Positions 8,858-19,410 of a stretch of DNA of 64,000 nt are shown here, piece after piece. The notes beneath the pieces were generated by a model. It was not told the DNA's origin. It searched no databases and worked only from the letters and a program-made list of their open reading frames with translations. This stretch comes from Brettanomyces bruxellensis (Eukaryota; Ascomycota; Pichiomycetes; Pichiales; Pichiaceae), in contig NC_054689.1 in the NCBI RefSeq assembly GCF_011074885.1, forward strand, positions 2,728,001 to 2,792,000, read 5' to 3'. Within the stretch, counting starts at the first letter, position 1. Every line of letters begins with the position of its first letter. Both the position numbers and the translations under genes were made by a program.

Positions 8858-10249
8858 ATGAAGATTAAGACTATATCAAGATCATCGGATGCATATATCC
8901 CGGTGAAAAACACGCAGGAGAGTGGTATTCCAAGAAATCTTGATCCTGCTCTTCATCCATTTCAAAGAGCAAGAGAATACACAAGAGCACTGAATGCAAC
9001 AAAATTGGAGAGGGTCTTTGCACAGCCGTTTGTTGGGCAGATGGGAAATGGTCATAGAGATGGTGTGTACACTATATCAAGAAGTCCAAACACGTTAAGC
9101 AAGATAGCGAGTGGATCTGCAGATGGTATAGTGAAATATTGGGATACAACTTCAAGAGATGAACTTTACAGTTTCAAGGCACACAGTGGAACGGTTAGCG
9201 GAGTGGTGATATGCCCTGACAGCCGACTTTTGACGTGCGGAACTGACAAGACGGTGAAGTTGTGGGATGTGAATAATGAGACGAATTACGGCCAGGATTT
9301 CGATATTGGAAGTAAGAAACACGATGAGGATGAGGTGAGCAAGAAGGGACTAACAAAGACATTCTTGGCGGACTTTGGACTCATGGCAGTTGATCGCCAC
9401 CGGGAAAAGCCTTTGTTTGTGACTGCGGGTGCAGAAATTAACGTCTGGGATGAAAACAGAAGCAGGCCAATCTCCAATTTGTCTTGGGGAGCAGATAATG
9501 TGACAGCAGTGAAGTTTAACCAGACAGAGACTTCTGTGATAGCAAGTGCAGGCTCAGACAACTCAATTATCTTGTACGACCTGCGTACAAACTCACCTAC
9601 GCAAAAAATCAAGACCAGAATGAGAAATAACGCCATTAGCTGGAATCCAATGGAGGCATATATGTTTGCAACAGCTAACGAAGACCAGAATGCCTATCTC
9701 TGGGACATGCGGCAGATGGATCATGCTGCCAATGTGTACCAGGACCACGTTTCCGCAGTCATGGATATCGATTTTGCACCTACAGGCCGTGAAGTTGTCA
9801 CCGGCTCCTATGATAGGACTATAAGGATATATAGATCACACCAGGGACATTCCAGAGATGTTTACCACACCAAGAGAATGCAGAGAGTATTTGTGTCTCT
9901 GTTTTCTGGCGATTCGAAGTACATTTTCTCGGGTTCGGATGATGGAAATGTTAGAATATGGAGATCTGTTTCGTACGAACGATCCGCACCTAAAAGTATC
10001 CGTGAGAGAAACAAACTTGAGTACGATGAAAAGCTCAAGGAGAGGTACGCTAACATGCCGGAGATCCGCAGAATTAGACGCCATAGGCATCTTCCTGCTG
10101 TTATTAAGAGGGCTCGTGATATCAAGAGAACTGAAATTGAGAGTATCAAGCGCAAGGAAGAGAATCAGAGACTTCATTCTAAACCTGGAAGCGTACCTTT
10201 TAAGAGTGAGAGGGAGAAGCCGGTTGTTGGACAGGTCCACAAGGCGTGA
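8858..10249 (+). CDS. SOF1: SOF1, WD40 protein of the SSU processome
   Basis: Residues from MKIKTISRSSDAYIPV onward line up with yeast Sof1/human DCAF13: the invariant-looking HPFQRAREYTRALNATKLE segment, about seven WD40 repeats (residues ~60-390; GTDKTVKLWD, SDNSIILYD, SYDRTIRIY, SDDGNVRIW) and the C-terminal Sof1 domain (SIRERNKLEYDEKLKERYAN). The frame stays open seven codons upstream, but the ATG at 8858 matches the family N-terminus, giving 463 residues against about 489 in S. cerevisiae. Sof1 is a nucleolar factor associated with U3 snoRNA and needed for 18S rRNA maturation. It is convergent with ABZ1 across the CTAT tract. An RRPE-like motif lies about 110 bp upstream. Confidence 0.96.
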   Translation: MKIKTISRSSDAYIPVKNTQESGIPRNLDPALHPFQRAREYTRALNATKLERVFAQPFVGQMGNGHRDGVYTISRSPNTLSKIASGSADGIVKYWDTTSRDELYSFKAHSGTVSGVVICPDSRLLTCGTDKTVKLWDVNNETNYGQDFDIGSKKHDEDEVSKKGLTKTFLADFGLMAVDRHREKPLFVTAGAEINVWDENRSRPISNLSWGADNVTAVKFNQTETSVIASAGSDNSIILYDLRTNSPTQKIKTRMRNNAISWNPMEAYMFATANEDQNAYLWDMRQMDHAANVYQDHVSAVMDIDFAPTGREVVTGSYDRTIRIYRSHQGHSRDVYHTKRMQRVFVSLFSGDSKYIFSGSDDGNVRIWRSVSYERSAPKSIRERNKLEYDEKLKERYANMPEIRRIRRHRHLPAVIKRARDIKRTEIESIKRKEENQRLHSKPGSVPFKSEREKPVVGQVHKA

Positions 10250-10793
<544 letters not shown>

Positions 10794-12995
10794 CTAACTC
10801 ATCCCTAACCCCCTCTCAAAAATTCTTACCACACTATCCAGCTTATCGTTCATCTCCTGCCATTCCGATTCTGCATTACTCAATACAGTAATTGCTCCTC
10901 CCGCACCACAATAAAGCGTTTTATCCCCACTTTCCTCCCTGTTATACCCAAAAAGTGATCTTATCACGACACTCCAGTCAGCAATATCATCAACGGACCA
11001 ATATCCACACACTCCAGAGTATATTCCACGTCTCTTATATAGCTCTAATTTCTCCAAAATCTCTACTGATCGTTTTTTCGGAGCTCCGGTCATCGATCCT
11101 GGTGGTAGCGTACTCTTCAATACATCGATTCCATGACAATTGGAGTCTTTAAGCTTGCCTTCAATCACAGAAACAAGCTGGTAGACTGTTTGATATTCTT
11201 CCACTTTCATAAGTTGCTTCACCTTCACGTTTTCCAGCAATGAACTGAGATCATGGCGTATCAAATCGACAATCATAAGGTTTTCCCCCATCTCTTTTGG
11301 AATAAGAAGCTTTTCACATGCGCATCTGTAGCTTTTTGTGTCCCTCTTACTTACAGTACCCTTTATCGGCCGCATTTGACACTTGTCCCTATTCCAAGAA
11401 AGAAATCTTTCAGGAGACGTCGAAAGAAGTTGTGAATCACCAAAATCAAAGAATACAGAGTATGGTGAAGGATTATGTTGTATCATCTCGAGATAGATAT
11501 CCCATAGCTTTGTTTCCGCTGGTATTTCCAACTTTGTAGTTGTCGTAAGACACAACTCGTACGAATCTCCGGAATGAAGAAAGCGCTGACAACTTGCAAA
11601 GTTTCTGATATATTCTGCTTTGTCGGGCTTCCTCATCTTCATTCCCTTGGATATTTCTTTAAAATCTTTCTTTTCCGTTCTATCTTTCCTTGCATCAATG
11701 TACTTTTCAATTAATTTTGCATTTGTTTCCAACCACTTGGAATCTTTGGGTCTTATTGAGGCTATAACCGTCCGACCTGATTTTCTGTTTATGGCAATGA
11801 ACCTTTCAATAAAGCACAGCTTTATATCTGGCTCTGATTTATTCGTTTCCAAAGTGTTTTTATGAATGTCTGTTATCAACGAAAGGCTTTCCTCATACGA
11901 GATAAAGCCAATTAATCCACCTTTAAACGGACATCCAGCCACAAATTCGTCTTGCACGTCAAAATTTGTTTTATGCCTCCCCATATATTTGCTCATAAAA
12001 GACCAGACTGTTGTTTGTGTCTCTAATTTTAACGATTTCTGCCCCGTTTGCCTCCACTTTGATATCTTAACTACATTCGGCTCATAAATCGAATGTGTAA
12101 GTACTTCACTAACTCCCTCTTCCGGTAAACCAATAAAGGACCATTCACCCGGATTAGCACAACTATTGAGAAGCAAAAAGTTTGGCGATACTGCTTCACA
12201 TATTACTGTAGGTTCGTGTATTGATTTGTTCAAATAAATGTATTGAAGTTGGTGATTTGTCAGTTGCGAGTCGTAATCTGTCTGAATATTGCGTTTCTCT
12301 AAAGTCACAGACCCTATTCCAAATTTGTATAAATCCTCTCTACGTAATTCATCCCTCTTCCTAAATTTCTGTGCAATATTCCAGAAGTTCCTAACCAATT
12401 CAAGTCCAAACTCAGAACAAATAGATTCCGGATGATATTGAACTCCAAAGTGTGGATAGCAAATGTGTCTGGCAGCCATCAGCACCTCTTTATCCTCATC
12501 ATAACAGTATGCCAAAGGAATTATCTCTGGTGATTGTGTGGAAGGTGTAGAATCACTATTTTGTATTATGTGTATTGAGTGGTATCTCACGGCCCTAAAT
12601 TTCCTCGGGATTCCATCAAATAATGGCTCCTTTCGAGATGTAATTTGTATCCCAGCAGTCTGGCCATGAACTGGGTGATCTAAATATTTCATTTTGCAGC
12701 CATTTTCAAGGCAAAGGCACTGAAAGCCAAGACAAACCCCCAGAATAGGCAAGTCCTTTTTAGTAAGTACGTACGGTATTACACCAATATCCTCAGATTT
12801 CAAAGGTGATCCTGGTCCTGGTCCAATTGCTACCGCCATAACATTTTGTAGAAGTTGATCCAATACTTTTGAGTCCTCTGGAATGTGGTACGTGTCATTT
12901 TTAATTGTGATTACGCTACATTCTGTAGCTTTTTCAAGTAATCGTCGAAAACTCGAGGAGAAAGAGTCATATGAATCAATAAGTAAAATTGACAT
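10794..12995 (-). CDS. ABZ1: ABZ1, aminodeoxychorismate synthase
   Basis: A fused PabA-PabB enzyme of 733 residues (S. cerevisiae 787) that makes 4-amino-4-deoxychorismate from chorismate and glutamine, the first committed step to p-aminobenzoate and folate. The N-terminal glutamine amidotransferase has MSILLIDSYDSFSSSF, the nucleophile elbow GVCLGFQ near residue 87 and HPES near 190. The C-terminal chorismate-binding half shows GGLIGFISYE, SPERFL, RPIKGTVSKR, VDLIRHDL and GSMTGAPKKRSVEI...YSGVCGYWS. I start at the ATG at 12993-12995; the frame continues seven codons upstream without another ATG. The stop sits against the TATC microsatellite, so the transcript's 3' UTR probably includes (GAUA)n. 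Confidence 0.96.
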   Translation of the reverse strand: MSILLIDSYDSFSSSFRRLLEKATECSVITIKNDTYHIPEDSKVLDQLLQNVMAVAIGPGPGSPLKSEDIGVIPYVLTKKDLPILGVCLGFQCLCLENGCKMKYLDHPVHGQTAGIQITSRKEPLFDGIPRKFRAVRYHSIHIIQNSDSTPSTQSPEIIPLAYCYDEDKEVLMAARHICYPHFGVQYHPESICSEFGLELVRNFWNIAQKFRKRDELRREDLYKFGIGSVTLEKRNIQTDYDSQLTNHQLQYIYLNKSIHEPTVICEAVSPNFLLLNSCANPGEWSFIGLPEEGVSEVLTHSIYEPNVVKISKWRQTGQKSLKLETQTTVWSFMSKYMGRHKTNFDVQDEFVAGCPFKGGLIGFISYEESLSLITDIHKNTLETNKSEPDIKLCFIERFIAINRKSGRTVIASIRPKDSKWLETNAKLIEKYIDARKDRTEKKDFKEISKGMKMRKPDKAEYIRNFASCQRFLHSGDSYELCLTTTTKLEIPAETKLWDIYLEMIQHNPSPYSVFFDFGDSQLLSTSPERFLSWNRDKCQMRPIKGTVSKRDTKSYRCACEKLLIPKEMGENLMIVDLIRHDLSSLLENVKVKQLMKVEEYQTVYQLVSVIEGKLKDSNCHGIDVLKSTLPPGSMTGAPKKRSVEILEKLELYKRRGIYSGVCGYWSVDDIADWSVVIRSLFGYNREESGDKTLYCGAGGAITVLSNAESEWQEMNDKLDSVVRIFERGLGMS

Positions 12996-13615
12996 GGTGT
13001 AATTTTTATGCAACAACAGTCTCTATGATCTATCTATATGTTGTTGCGTGCATGCATGTTGTGCAGGAGTAGATACCTATTTGTTAAAAAATGGAATCTC
13101 GAAAACTGAAAAATGCCTGTCAAGTAGATCAGCCCAGATCTTGTAGCGATGCTCGAGAAATATAAAAAATAAAAAATGGCGCCAGAATGAAAATTTTCAA
13201 CATGTGATGTAATCGGCTACAATTAAGATCTCTTTCTTCTCTTTCCAAATAAGCGTTGATTGATTTTGTATTCCACGTTGTTATTGTTTCTTACAGTGAT
13301 TAATTGTTTTGTGATTCAGCCCGGAAAATAAATCATACTTTTCCAACCTTATTCTTGATTTTCTTCAATCAAAACTCCTCGGTATATTCAAGCCAGCAAT
13401 AATTCAACATATCTCTCCCTTTGAGGTACATATTCTAGTACCCATCAGTATCTGATAGCTTTGAAATCAGCATATAGAAGGTTGAATTATTCACATTACA
13501 TTAACCTGAACAACTAGTGCCGATATCTAATAATAAGGTTCTTATTCCAAACTTTTCACTTCATCAATATATACCACACTATACCACTTGACGACAAAAA
13601 TTATACATATAAGCA
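12996..13615. other. ABZ1/POC4 divergent promoter interval
   Basis: A 620 bp head-to-head region. I see TGCATGCA-containing sequence near 13052, a GGCGCC (13179) and AT-rich stretches, with a possible TATA (ATATATACCACAC) near 13566. No RNA gene or extra ORF is supported. Confidence 0.5.
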
Positions 13616-14071
13616 ATGCAATCGAGTATGCAGCATCCAGACTCCACAAAGCACCATTCCAAGTCAACAATAACTGTGGCTAAAACACTTCGGCCGCCAT
13701 TCTCTTCAGAATTTCAGGTTATAATCACAGTTCCTGCACAAAAACCAGATGTGCAAAAATCAGGCGAATTTAATGCACACACGGTTCCAATAACAGTTCA
13801 TTTAAGTAAAGAAGGCAGCGCAAGTACGCTTGGGGCGTATATATACTCAATTGTGGACACACGTGACCAGAATTTGAGCGTATACCAGACAATACTAAAC
13901 AACTCGACCGAAATACAGGTTGATCTTGCCAAAAAACTCGGCACTTTACTAAGCAAGAAGTATACAAGCCCAAGTTATGTGAGTATAAGCGGAGATATAG
14001 CGTTGGAGGACTTCTTACCGGTTACCAGGGAGCTTTTTGGTTTTATTGATGAGCAGTATGCATCTATTTAA
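13616..14071 (+). CDS. POC4: POC4-like proteasome assembly chaperone
   Basis: A 151-residue protein. The core (TVPITVHLSKEGSASTLGAY) followed by a second half with LAKKLGTLLSKKYTSPSYVS and FLPVTRELFGFIDEQY resembles the Psmg4/Poc4 pattern of an alternating beta-sandwich with a LAxxLAxxxxxPxxVS helix-strand. Poc4 pairs with Irc25/Poc3 to help 20S alpha-ring assembly in the cytosol. Sequence alone makes this moderate. Gene order supports it: it is next to NOP53 and near PXA1, as in S. cerevisiae (YPL144W, YPL146C, YPL147W). The stop overlaps the convergent NOP53 stop by 8 bp. The N-terminal ~25 residues are Ser/His-rich and disordered. Confidence 0.75.
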   Translation: MQSSMQHPDSTKHHSKSTITVAKTLRPPFSSEFQVIITVPAQKPDVQKSGEFNAHTVPITVHLSKEGSASTLGAYIYSIVDTRDQNLSVYQTILNNSTEIQVDLAKKLGTLLSKKYTSPSYVSISGDIALEDFLPVTRELFGFIDEQYASI

Positions 14072-15350
14072 AGTCCTTGTACGACCACTTCTGTGTAATC
14101 TTCTTCTTAGGTTTTCTTTTAGCAATATGCCTTTTAGCTTCAATTTTACCACTAGACTGTAGCTTAATCATCTGCTCGGCCAAAAGATGGCCCTCCGGAA
14201 CCAATTTCCTTAATGAGTCATCCAACTCATCACTGAGCTTAACCTCCATTGGAAGTTGTGCAATGTGTGATGATGGCAACTTTTTGAATTTCTTTCCACT
14301 TTTTATCTTCCTGTCGATCTCCTTTTCCCTCTTATTCTCTTCCTCTATTATCTTTGGAAGCTTCTCTATTTGCTGAATTGCTTCTTTCAACTTCTTCATC
14401 TCACTCAAAAGTCTCTGCCGCTCTTTTTCACGCTTCTCTCTATTTCTCTTCGTCTTAGTCTTAATCTTATCTCCGGTTGCTGGGTTAACTGAAAGCTTAT
14501 ATTTATCCTCTGATGTCTCATCTTCTTCCTTGTCTTCTTCTTCTTCCTTATCATCATCTTCTTCTTCTTCTTCCTCCTCTTCGATTTCCCCATGATCATC
14601 AAAGTTGTCTATAATATACTGAAGACGCTCTCTTTCCTTCTCGAGAGCTGCCTTTTTCTCCTCCTCGCTTTTTGCTATAAAGAACTCCTGCTGAATAAGC
14701 ATTTTCCAGCTTGAAAATGATGGGTTGTATGACTTTCCACCCTCTGCAACCTTTTGAATTCCCTTTGATGCCAACGGTTTCATTTTCATTGTTTTCGGTG
14801 CAACTGTAGCTGGAGTAAACGAATTTCCGCTATATTTCCGAAGTATTTCTGGAACCTTCCGCTCCTTCTTCTTACCCTTCCTCGTTACAGGCTTAGGATC
14901 GGCCCATGGATCGAATTTTCCACCTTTAATTATACCATCTCTTTCCAAACTAGCATCAAATCTACTCACACCCTGAACTTTTCCGGATATTTTCATCAAT
15001 CTGTGAATTTCCTTCCCAGAAACATTCTCCACCTTCTTCCGTCTTGATTCCACTCTTTCATTCACTAGCCCCGGTGCCTTTGATCGCTGGTACAAGATTT
15101 CTGTACTCCTCAAAGGTTTTATGTGATCTCTCTTCATTTTCTTAACTGTATGCTCATCTTCTTCCTCATCAATGTAGAAAAGCTCGTTGGCCTCAAGTTC
15201 CTCAACAGGCTTACCTTCTTCTATCACCTCCTGTCTCCGCTCCTCCAACTTATCCTCAATATCTGTGATGTCAATGTTCTTTCTCCATGCTCTTTTCCCT
15301 TTTTTGGACGGTTGCATCCTGGATTTAGCTTTGACCTCTGTTCCCCCCAT
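14064..15350 (-). CDS. NOP53: NOP53, nucleolar pre-60S factor and Mtr4 adaptor
   Basis: A 428-residue protein (S. cerevisiae 455) of the Nop53/GLTSCR2 family. Near the N-terminus are KKGKRAWRKNIDITDIEDKL and an LFYID at residues 57-61, in the place of the arch-interaction motif (LFxVD) by which Nop53 recruits the Mtr4 helicase and exosome to trim the 7S precursor of 5.8S rRNA. The middle has a Glu/Asp run (EIEEEEEEEEDDDKEEEE). The C-terminus is basic (KRHIAKRKPKKKITQKWSYKDFK). An RRPE-like TGAAAATTTTTTT (minus strand, 15514-15526) lies about 165 bp upstream. Its stop overlaps that of POC4. Confidence 0.95.
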   Translation of the reverse strand: MGGTEVKAKSRMQPSKKGKRAWRKNIDITDIEDKLEERRQEVIEEGKPVEELEANELFYIDEEEDEHTVKKMKRDHIKPLRSTEILYQRSKAPGLVNERVESRRKKVENVSGKEIHRLMKISGKVQGVSRFDASLERDGIIKGGKFDPWADPKPVTRKGKKKERKVPEILRKYSGNSFTPATVAPKTMKMKPLASKGIQKVAEGGKSYNPSFSSWKMLIQQEFFIAKSEEEKKAALEKERERLQYIIDNFDDHGEIEEEEEEEEDDDKEEEEDKEEDETSEDKYKLSVNPATGDKIKTKTKRNREKREKERQRLLSEMKKLKEAIQQIEKLPKIIEEENKREKEIDRKIKSGKKFKKLPSSHIAQLPMEVKLSDELDDSLRKLVPEGHLLAEQMIKLQSSGKIEAKRHIAKRKPKKKITQKWSYKDFK

Positions 15351-15782
15351 GTCTGTGTCAAATTTGAAGGTTAAATGCTAGATTATCCAAATATGTCCCT
15401 TTCTGAATTAAACCAACGTAAAAACGCTATCCTTCTTTGGATTCAGAATGTGTATCTTGCAATGTTATGCTAAGCTGGAGTCCCTGGTGGTATTATCAGG
15501 TCCTTCTTATCTTAAAAAAATTTTCAGGCGTTTTATTTTTTTTTTTTTTTCACTGTCTTTACCTCCCAGCTTCAACTGGATTGACGCGTCTATCGATCTG
15601 CTGAGTTGTTCTTCTTTGCTTCATCTGGATTTCTTAAATCTCAGAATTTATAATCGCTTCCACCCGCATAAGTACGATAAAGATTATGTTCATACAGTTC
15701 CAAGCTTTTTCATTCATCTATAGAGTAAAGGAAAGAAGTAAAAGTATACTATACAGTTATTTTCATTATCCTTTCTACAAAA
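15351..15782. other. NOP53/DUF218 divergent promoter interval
   Basis: A 430 bp head-to-head region with a poly-T run (15534-15550) next to the RRPE-like element described for NOP53. A 91-codon + strand frame inside it looks like chance. Nothing else seen. Confidence 0.5.
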
Positions 15783-16643
15783 ATGCCACCATCAACTCTC
15801 ATAATTCTTCCATGCCATTCCATTTACATAGGAGATGGAAATCTTCCTAAAGCAGTACTTCATAATCCAAAAGATAATGGTCCAGGATCGAAAGAGGAAG
15901 AATGGATCTTGGCATCATTCCAGAAAGAGGCTCAGGATCAGCACTGTCTTCTTAAGCATCTTTACACATCGATAAATCTTCTCTCTGACAATTTATTGGA
16001 TTCATTATTGGTTATATCTGGTGGATATACAAAGCCGGAAACACGAAAATCAGAGAGTTTCAGCTATCTCCAAGTTGCACGTGAACGCGGCATTGTTGAT
16101 GATAATTTAGAGAAGTCAATTCTGCTTGAGCAATATGCCAGAGATTCATATGAGAATGTATTATTTTCGCTATGCACATTTCGGCAAGCAGCTGGGGTGT
16201 GGCCAAAGCACATTAAGATTGTTGGTTTCGAGTTCAAGAGAGAGCGTTTTTTGAACTTTCACATCCGGACATTGCAATTTCCTGCTGCAAATGTTGAATA
16301 TATTGGAATTGGGCCAGAATATCCGCCAGCTGAATATTTTGGTGTAGATGATGCCACATATGAAAAGAACAGAAAGAAGTACTTTGAAGATACCTTTGCC
16401 TCAGAGAACAAGTATGCAATCAAGCCATTTTCCAAGAACGAGTTTGGGTGTTTAGGTTCAGTTTTGCATGACAAGAAGGAAAAACGGGATCCGTTTAATA
16501 GAAGTGAGCAAATTATTGCAAATTATACTATAGCTGGTGAATCAGCCATCAATTCACTCTTGAATCTTGATAACCTTCCATATAACGAGGCAAGAGTCTT
16601 GTACAATGATAAATGCGCTGGAAAGTTCCCCTGGAGAATATAA
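15783..16643 (+). CDS. DUF218-domain protein
   Basis: A 286-residue soluble protein from ATG 15783. It shows the DUF218 pattern: an opening strand LIILPCHSIYIGDG, then LLVISGGYTKPE, a SESFSYLQVARERGI helix, LEQYARDSYENVLFSLCTFR with the D-S-x-E-N signature, then KIVGFEFKRERF. DUF218/ElyC-like proteins are Rossmann-like; bacterial members act in envelope metabolism, but the role of the fungal ones is unknown to me. No signal peptide or membrane segment is apparent. It interrupts the NOP53-PXA1 neighbourhood known from S. cerevisiae and is convergent with PXA1 (98 bp between stops). Confidence 0.8.
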   Translation: MPPSTLIILPCHSIYIGDGNLPKAVLHNPKDNGPGSKEEEWILASFQKEAQDQHCLLKHLYTSINLLSDNLLDSLLVISGGYTKPETRKSESFSYLQVARERGIVDDNLEKSILLEQYARDSYENVLFSLCTFRQAAGVWPKHIKIVGFEFKRERFLNFHIRTLQFPAANVEYIGIGPEYPPAEYFGVDDATYEKNRKKYFEDTFASENKYAIKPFSKNEFGCLGSVLHDKKEKRDPFNRSEQIIANYTIAGESAINSLLNLDNLPYNEARVLYNDKCAGKFPWRI

Positions 16644-16740
16644 AGCAGAAAACTGCACATCAGCATCAAATATAACTTTGGGAAAGTGCTTTCATTAAAA
16701 GCGTAAGTTCATCATGTTGAAAATTGTTTGTCGTTATCAC

Positions 16741-19410
16741 TTAGCAGTTTGATGCAATCTGCTTAGAGCTCTTTTCTTCCTGCGGCCACTCATAGCCATC
16801 CAAAAGTTTCTGCAACTCGATTTCACGTTTCTTTAACTTATCCATATTCCTCAATTCAGCCTCAAGATACTTGATCTCACTCTGTGTATTCTCAAAATGC
16901 TTTAGGTACTCTTCATCTATCTTGCTGAACTTTGCATGCCCATCCTGTTGAAGCTCAAGTAGAAAGTTGTGATGCTTCAGCAAGGACCTTCTGTTTGAGA
17001 TTGTGATAAATGTAAGTTTCCTGCTCTCCAAAGATGAGAATAGAGACTCTTCATAATCATATGAAACGGCACTTGTCGGCTCGTCCATCACAATTAGCTG
17101 CTTGTGGTGGAAAATGATTCTTGCAAATATCAATTTTTGTCTTTCTCCTCCGCTTAAAAGAGAAAACCATGTTTTTCTTCCATCCAGAGGACCCGGAACA
17201 TAACTATCGTGAACCTGAACAACCTTGCCGTTTATTGCAATCTCTTCGATAACGTCTGGGTCTTGTTGCCGATTGCTACTATTGGAATTACCGCTTGCGA
17301 CATTGTTTAAATCACTGAGACCTGGCTTGAAGTCAAGCGAACCAAATCTCTCAAGCAAATATCCTAGACCAACCTCATTTAAGTAGCCAATCAAGACATC
17401 GTCAGTATATCCTTTGCGAAGCATTTGGCTGTAGTTCAATGGATAGATAATCTGGTCTCTGAAAGTTCCATCAATGAAATACGGTCTCTGGGAAACGTAA
17501 TAGATATCATTACTGTCTGGTTTTGAGAGCAAGCCGGAGTATAGCGGCCATAATTCACTGATTATGCGAATTATAGCCGTCTTTCCGACTCCATTCTTGC
17601 CCAAAATGAGAAGATTCTGGCCTTTGGAGATGTTGAAAGTGATGTTGTTGAGCAAAAGTCTTCCCTTGATTCCTGCAGGTGAAGGAATAATAACTGGAGA
17701 CTTCTCCATGCGAAGTCCAGGGTACGAATACTGAATTGTACCGTTTATTCCATTATTTGCAGTATTCGCCTCTGTATTTCCGTTGGCAAGTTGACTCTGT
17801 GAAACATAGGAGTGGATCTTATAATTCGAAGTGAATCCGTTCCCTTGCGAATTTGTCAATCCGTACTGAAAGTGTACATCATGCACCTGGTGGAGATTCA
17901 CCAAAAGGGTGAAAACGATGTCTGTAACCCCACTGAGACCACTGATATCCTTAACTGAGTACATTAAGCGTGATCCCGCGTCTGCCATACTGAGGATAAG
18001 CCGCTTGTTCACTATGAAAGACTTCATATTTGAAGTGCTGTCAGTTAAATAGCCACTTTTTTCCGAGCTGAACAATATCGGAAGACCTGCAAAGAAATAT
18101 CCTAGTGCTGGCCACACTGATTTCAACACATAGTCCTCGAAAAGCTGGTAGCCAAACCTTTGGCTTATTTCCAGCTTAATCTGGTCGGAAAGATCCCTAA
18201 ATATGCCAAGTACTTTTGATTTCTCGAACCGGACCCCCTTATAAAACGAGATTTCTTCGGCATTTGTCACGAGATTCAAGTTATAGTTATAGTATATTCC
18301 TTCAAGTTGCGTGCGCTTCTTCCACATTCTATTGAAGTTTGGTGATTTCTGTTTAAGCAGCAGTCCTGTGATCAAATAGTTGGCTAGAATGGCGATTATT
18401 GATGGTGTTCCAATATTATCTCTGAGATATATGGCAAAGAACACTAAATCGATGGCTGGTTTTCCAAGACTTGAAAAAAGTGATGTAAGTGAACTTGAAA
18501 ACTTCGAAATATCCTCCACGATGTTCTGGTCAACAGTCTTATAAGACAGCTCGTATTCAGGAAGCTTGTTGTAGTTGTACTGGAGTTTGTAATAAGCAAC
18601 CCGTGGGTTTACATAAATATCATGGCAGTATCTCACTAGGTTTGTCCTGAAATTAAGCGCTAATCTTTTAGTTAGATACTTGATTGCAGCATTAACGTAT
18701 GAGGCTGGTATTGCAAACAAAAACCAATATAGGATATCTCTGAAGAAAAACTTTATCTTGAACCCAATCAAGTCCTTCATTATCTGACCGTCTAACTTCG
18801 TCACTAACAATGTCATCCACGTTCTCGTTATCAAGAATGCAATATGTGTTAGGAGAAGATATGTATTCTTATGAAATACTTGGGGAACAAGTATGTGCTT
18901 CCAAATAATATACAATTTGGTGAGAAACTTAGACTCTATCATCAAGCTTGATGGGCGCTTTCCTGGTTCGGAAATTGACTCATGCTCCTTCATAAATTTC
19001 TTAAAAATCAACCTGTCGTGTTCATACCTGTCATAGTTTGTTGGATTTAGACAAACTTCTAGATGCCTGTTCTTGTACGGCACAAAAATCACTCTATGTC
19101 TTCGGTGGTATCTCTCTTTACCGTAGAAATCTGCCCTGAGACTTTCTGACGACTCCAATGGATTGTAATTATTTTTTCTTTGTCTTCTTCTCAAAAATCC
19201 TTGAAGCTTAAATATTATCCGAATAATCTGGTAGCACGAAAAAATAGACGCCGAGGAAAAAAGTGCCGATACCAACAATACAATTGGCTTGGAGTAAATG
19301 TTAAGTCCAAATCTTCTTAATAAATTTGTGTATGCCCTGGTTAGATGCAGTACTATCTTTCTTTTCTTGATATCCATATAGTAAGGATTCAGGATTGACA
19401 ATGTCGGCAT
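16741..19410 (-). CDS. PXA1: Peroxisomal ABC half-transporter, PXA1
   Basis: An 889-residue ABCD-family half-transporter (Pxa1 in S. cerevisiae is 870). A basic N-terminal arm is followed by a transmembrane domain with several hydrophobic segments (~40-60, 195-215, 240-260, 330-355, 430-470). The ABCD EAA-like loop NAEEISFYKG is near residue 385. The nucleotide-binding domain has Walker A LGKNGVGKT near 608, signature LLSGGERQKLIFARI near 750 and Walker B LIVMDEPTSAVSYD. Pxa1-Pxa2 imports long-chain acyl-CoA into peroxisomes for beta-oxidation. Pxa1 rather than Pxa2 is chosen because NOP53 and POC4 are nearby, as in S. cerevisiae. A Ser/Asn/Gly-rich insertion (ASGNSNSSNRQQ) lies between Walker A and the signature. 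Confidence 0.88.
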   Translation of the reverse strand: MPTLSILNPYYMDIKKRKIVLHLTRAYTNLLRRFGLNIYSKPIVLLVSALFSSASIFSCYQIIRIIFKLQGFLRRRQRKNNYNPLESSESLRADFYGKERYHRRHRVIFVPYKNRHLEVCLNPTNYDRYEHDRLIFKKFMKEHESISEPGKRPSSLMIESKFLTKLYIIWKHILVPQVFHKNTYLLLTHIAFLITRTWMTLLVTKLDGQIMKDLIGFKIKFFFRDILYWFLFAIPASYVNAAIKYLTKRLALNFRTNLVRYCHDIYVNPRVAYYKLQYNYNKLPEYELSYKTVDQNIVEDISKFSSSLTSLFSSLGKPAIDLVFFAIYLRDNIGTPSIIAILANYLITGLLLKQKSPNFNRMWKKRTQLEGIYYNYNLNLVTNAEEISFYKGVRFEKSKVLGIFRDLSDQIKLEISQRFGYQLFEDYVLKSVWPALGYFFAGLPILFSSEKSGYLTDSTSNMKSFIVNKRLILSMADAGSRLMYSVKDISGLSGVTDIVFTLLVNLHQVHDVHFQYGLTNSQGNGFTSNYKIHSYVSQSQLANGNTEANTANNGINGTIQYSYPGLRMEKSPVIIPSPAGIKGRLLLNNITFNISKGQNLLILGKNGVGKTAIIRIISELWPLYSGLLSKPDSNDIYYVSQRPYFIDGTFRDQIIYPLNYSQMLRKGYTDDVLIGYLNEVGLGYLLERFGSLDFKPGLSDLNNVASGNSNSSNRQQDPDVIEEIAINGKVVQVHDSYVPGPLDGRKTWFSLLSGGERQKLIFARIIFHHKQLIVMDEPTSAVSYDYEESLFSSLESRKLTFITISNRRSLLKHHNFLLELQQDGHAKFSKIDEEYLKHFENTQSEIKYLEAELRNMDKLKKREIELQKLLDGYEWPQEEKSSKQIASNC

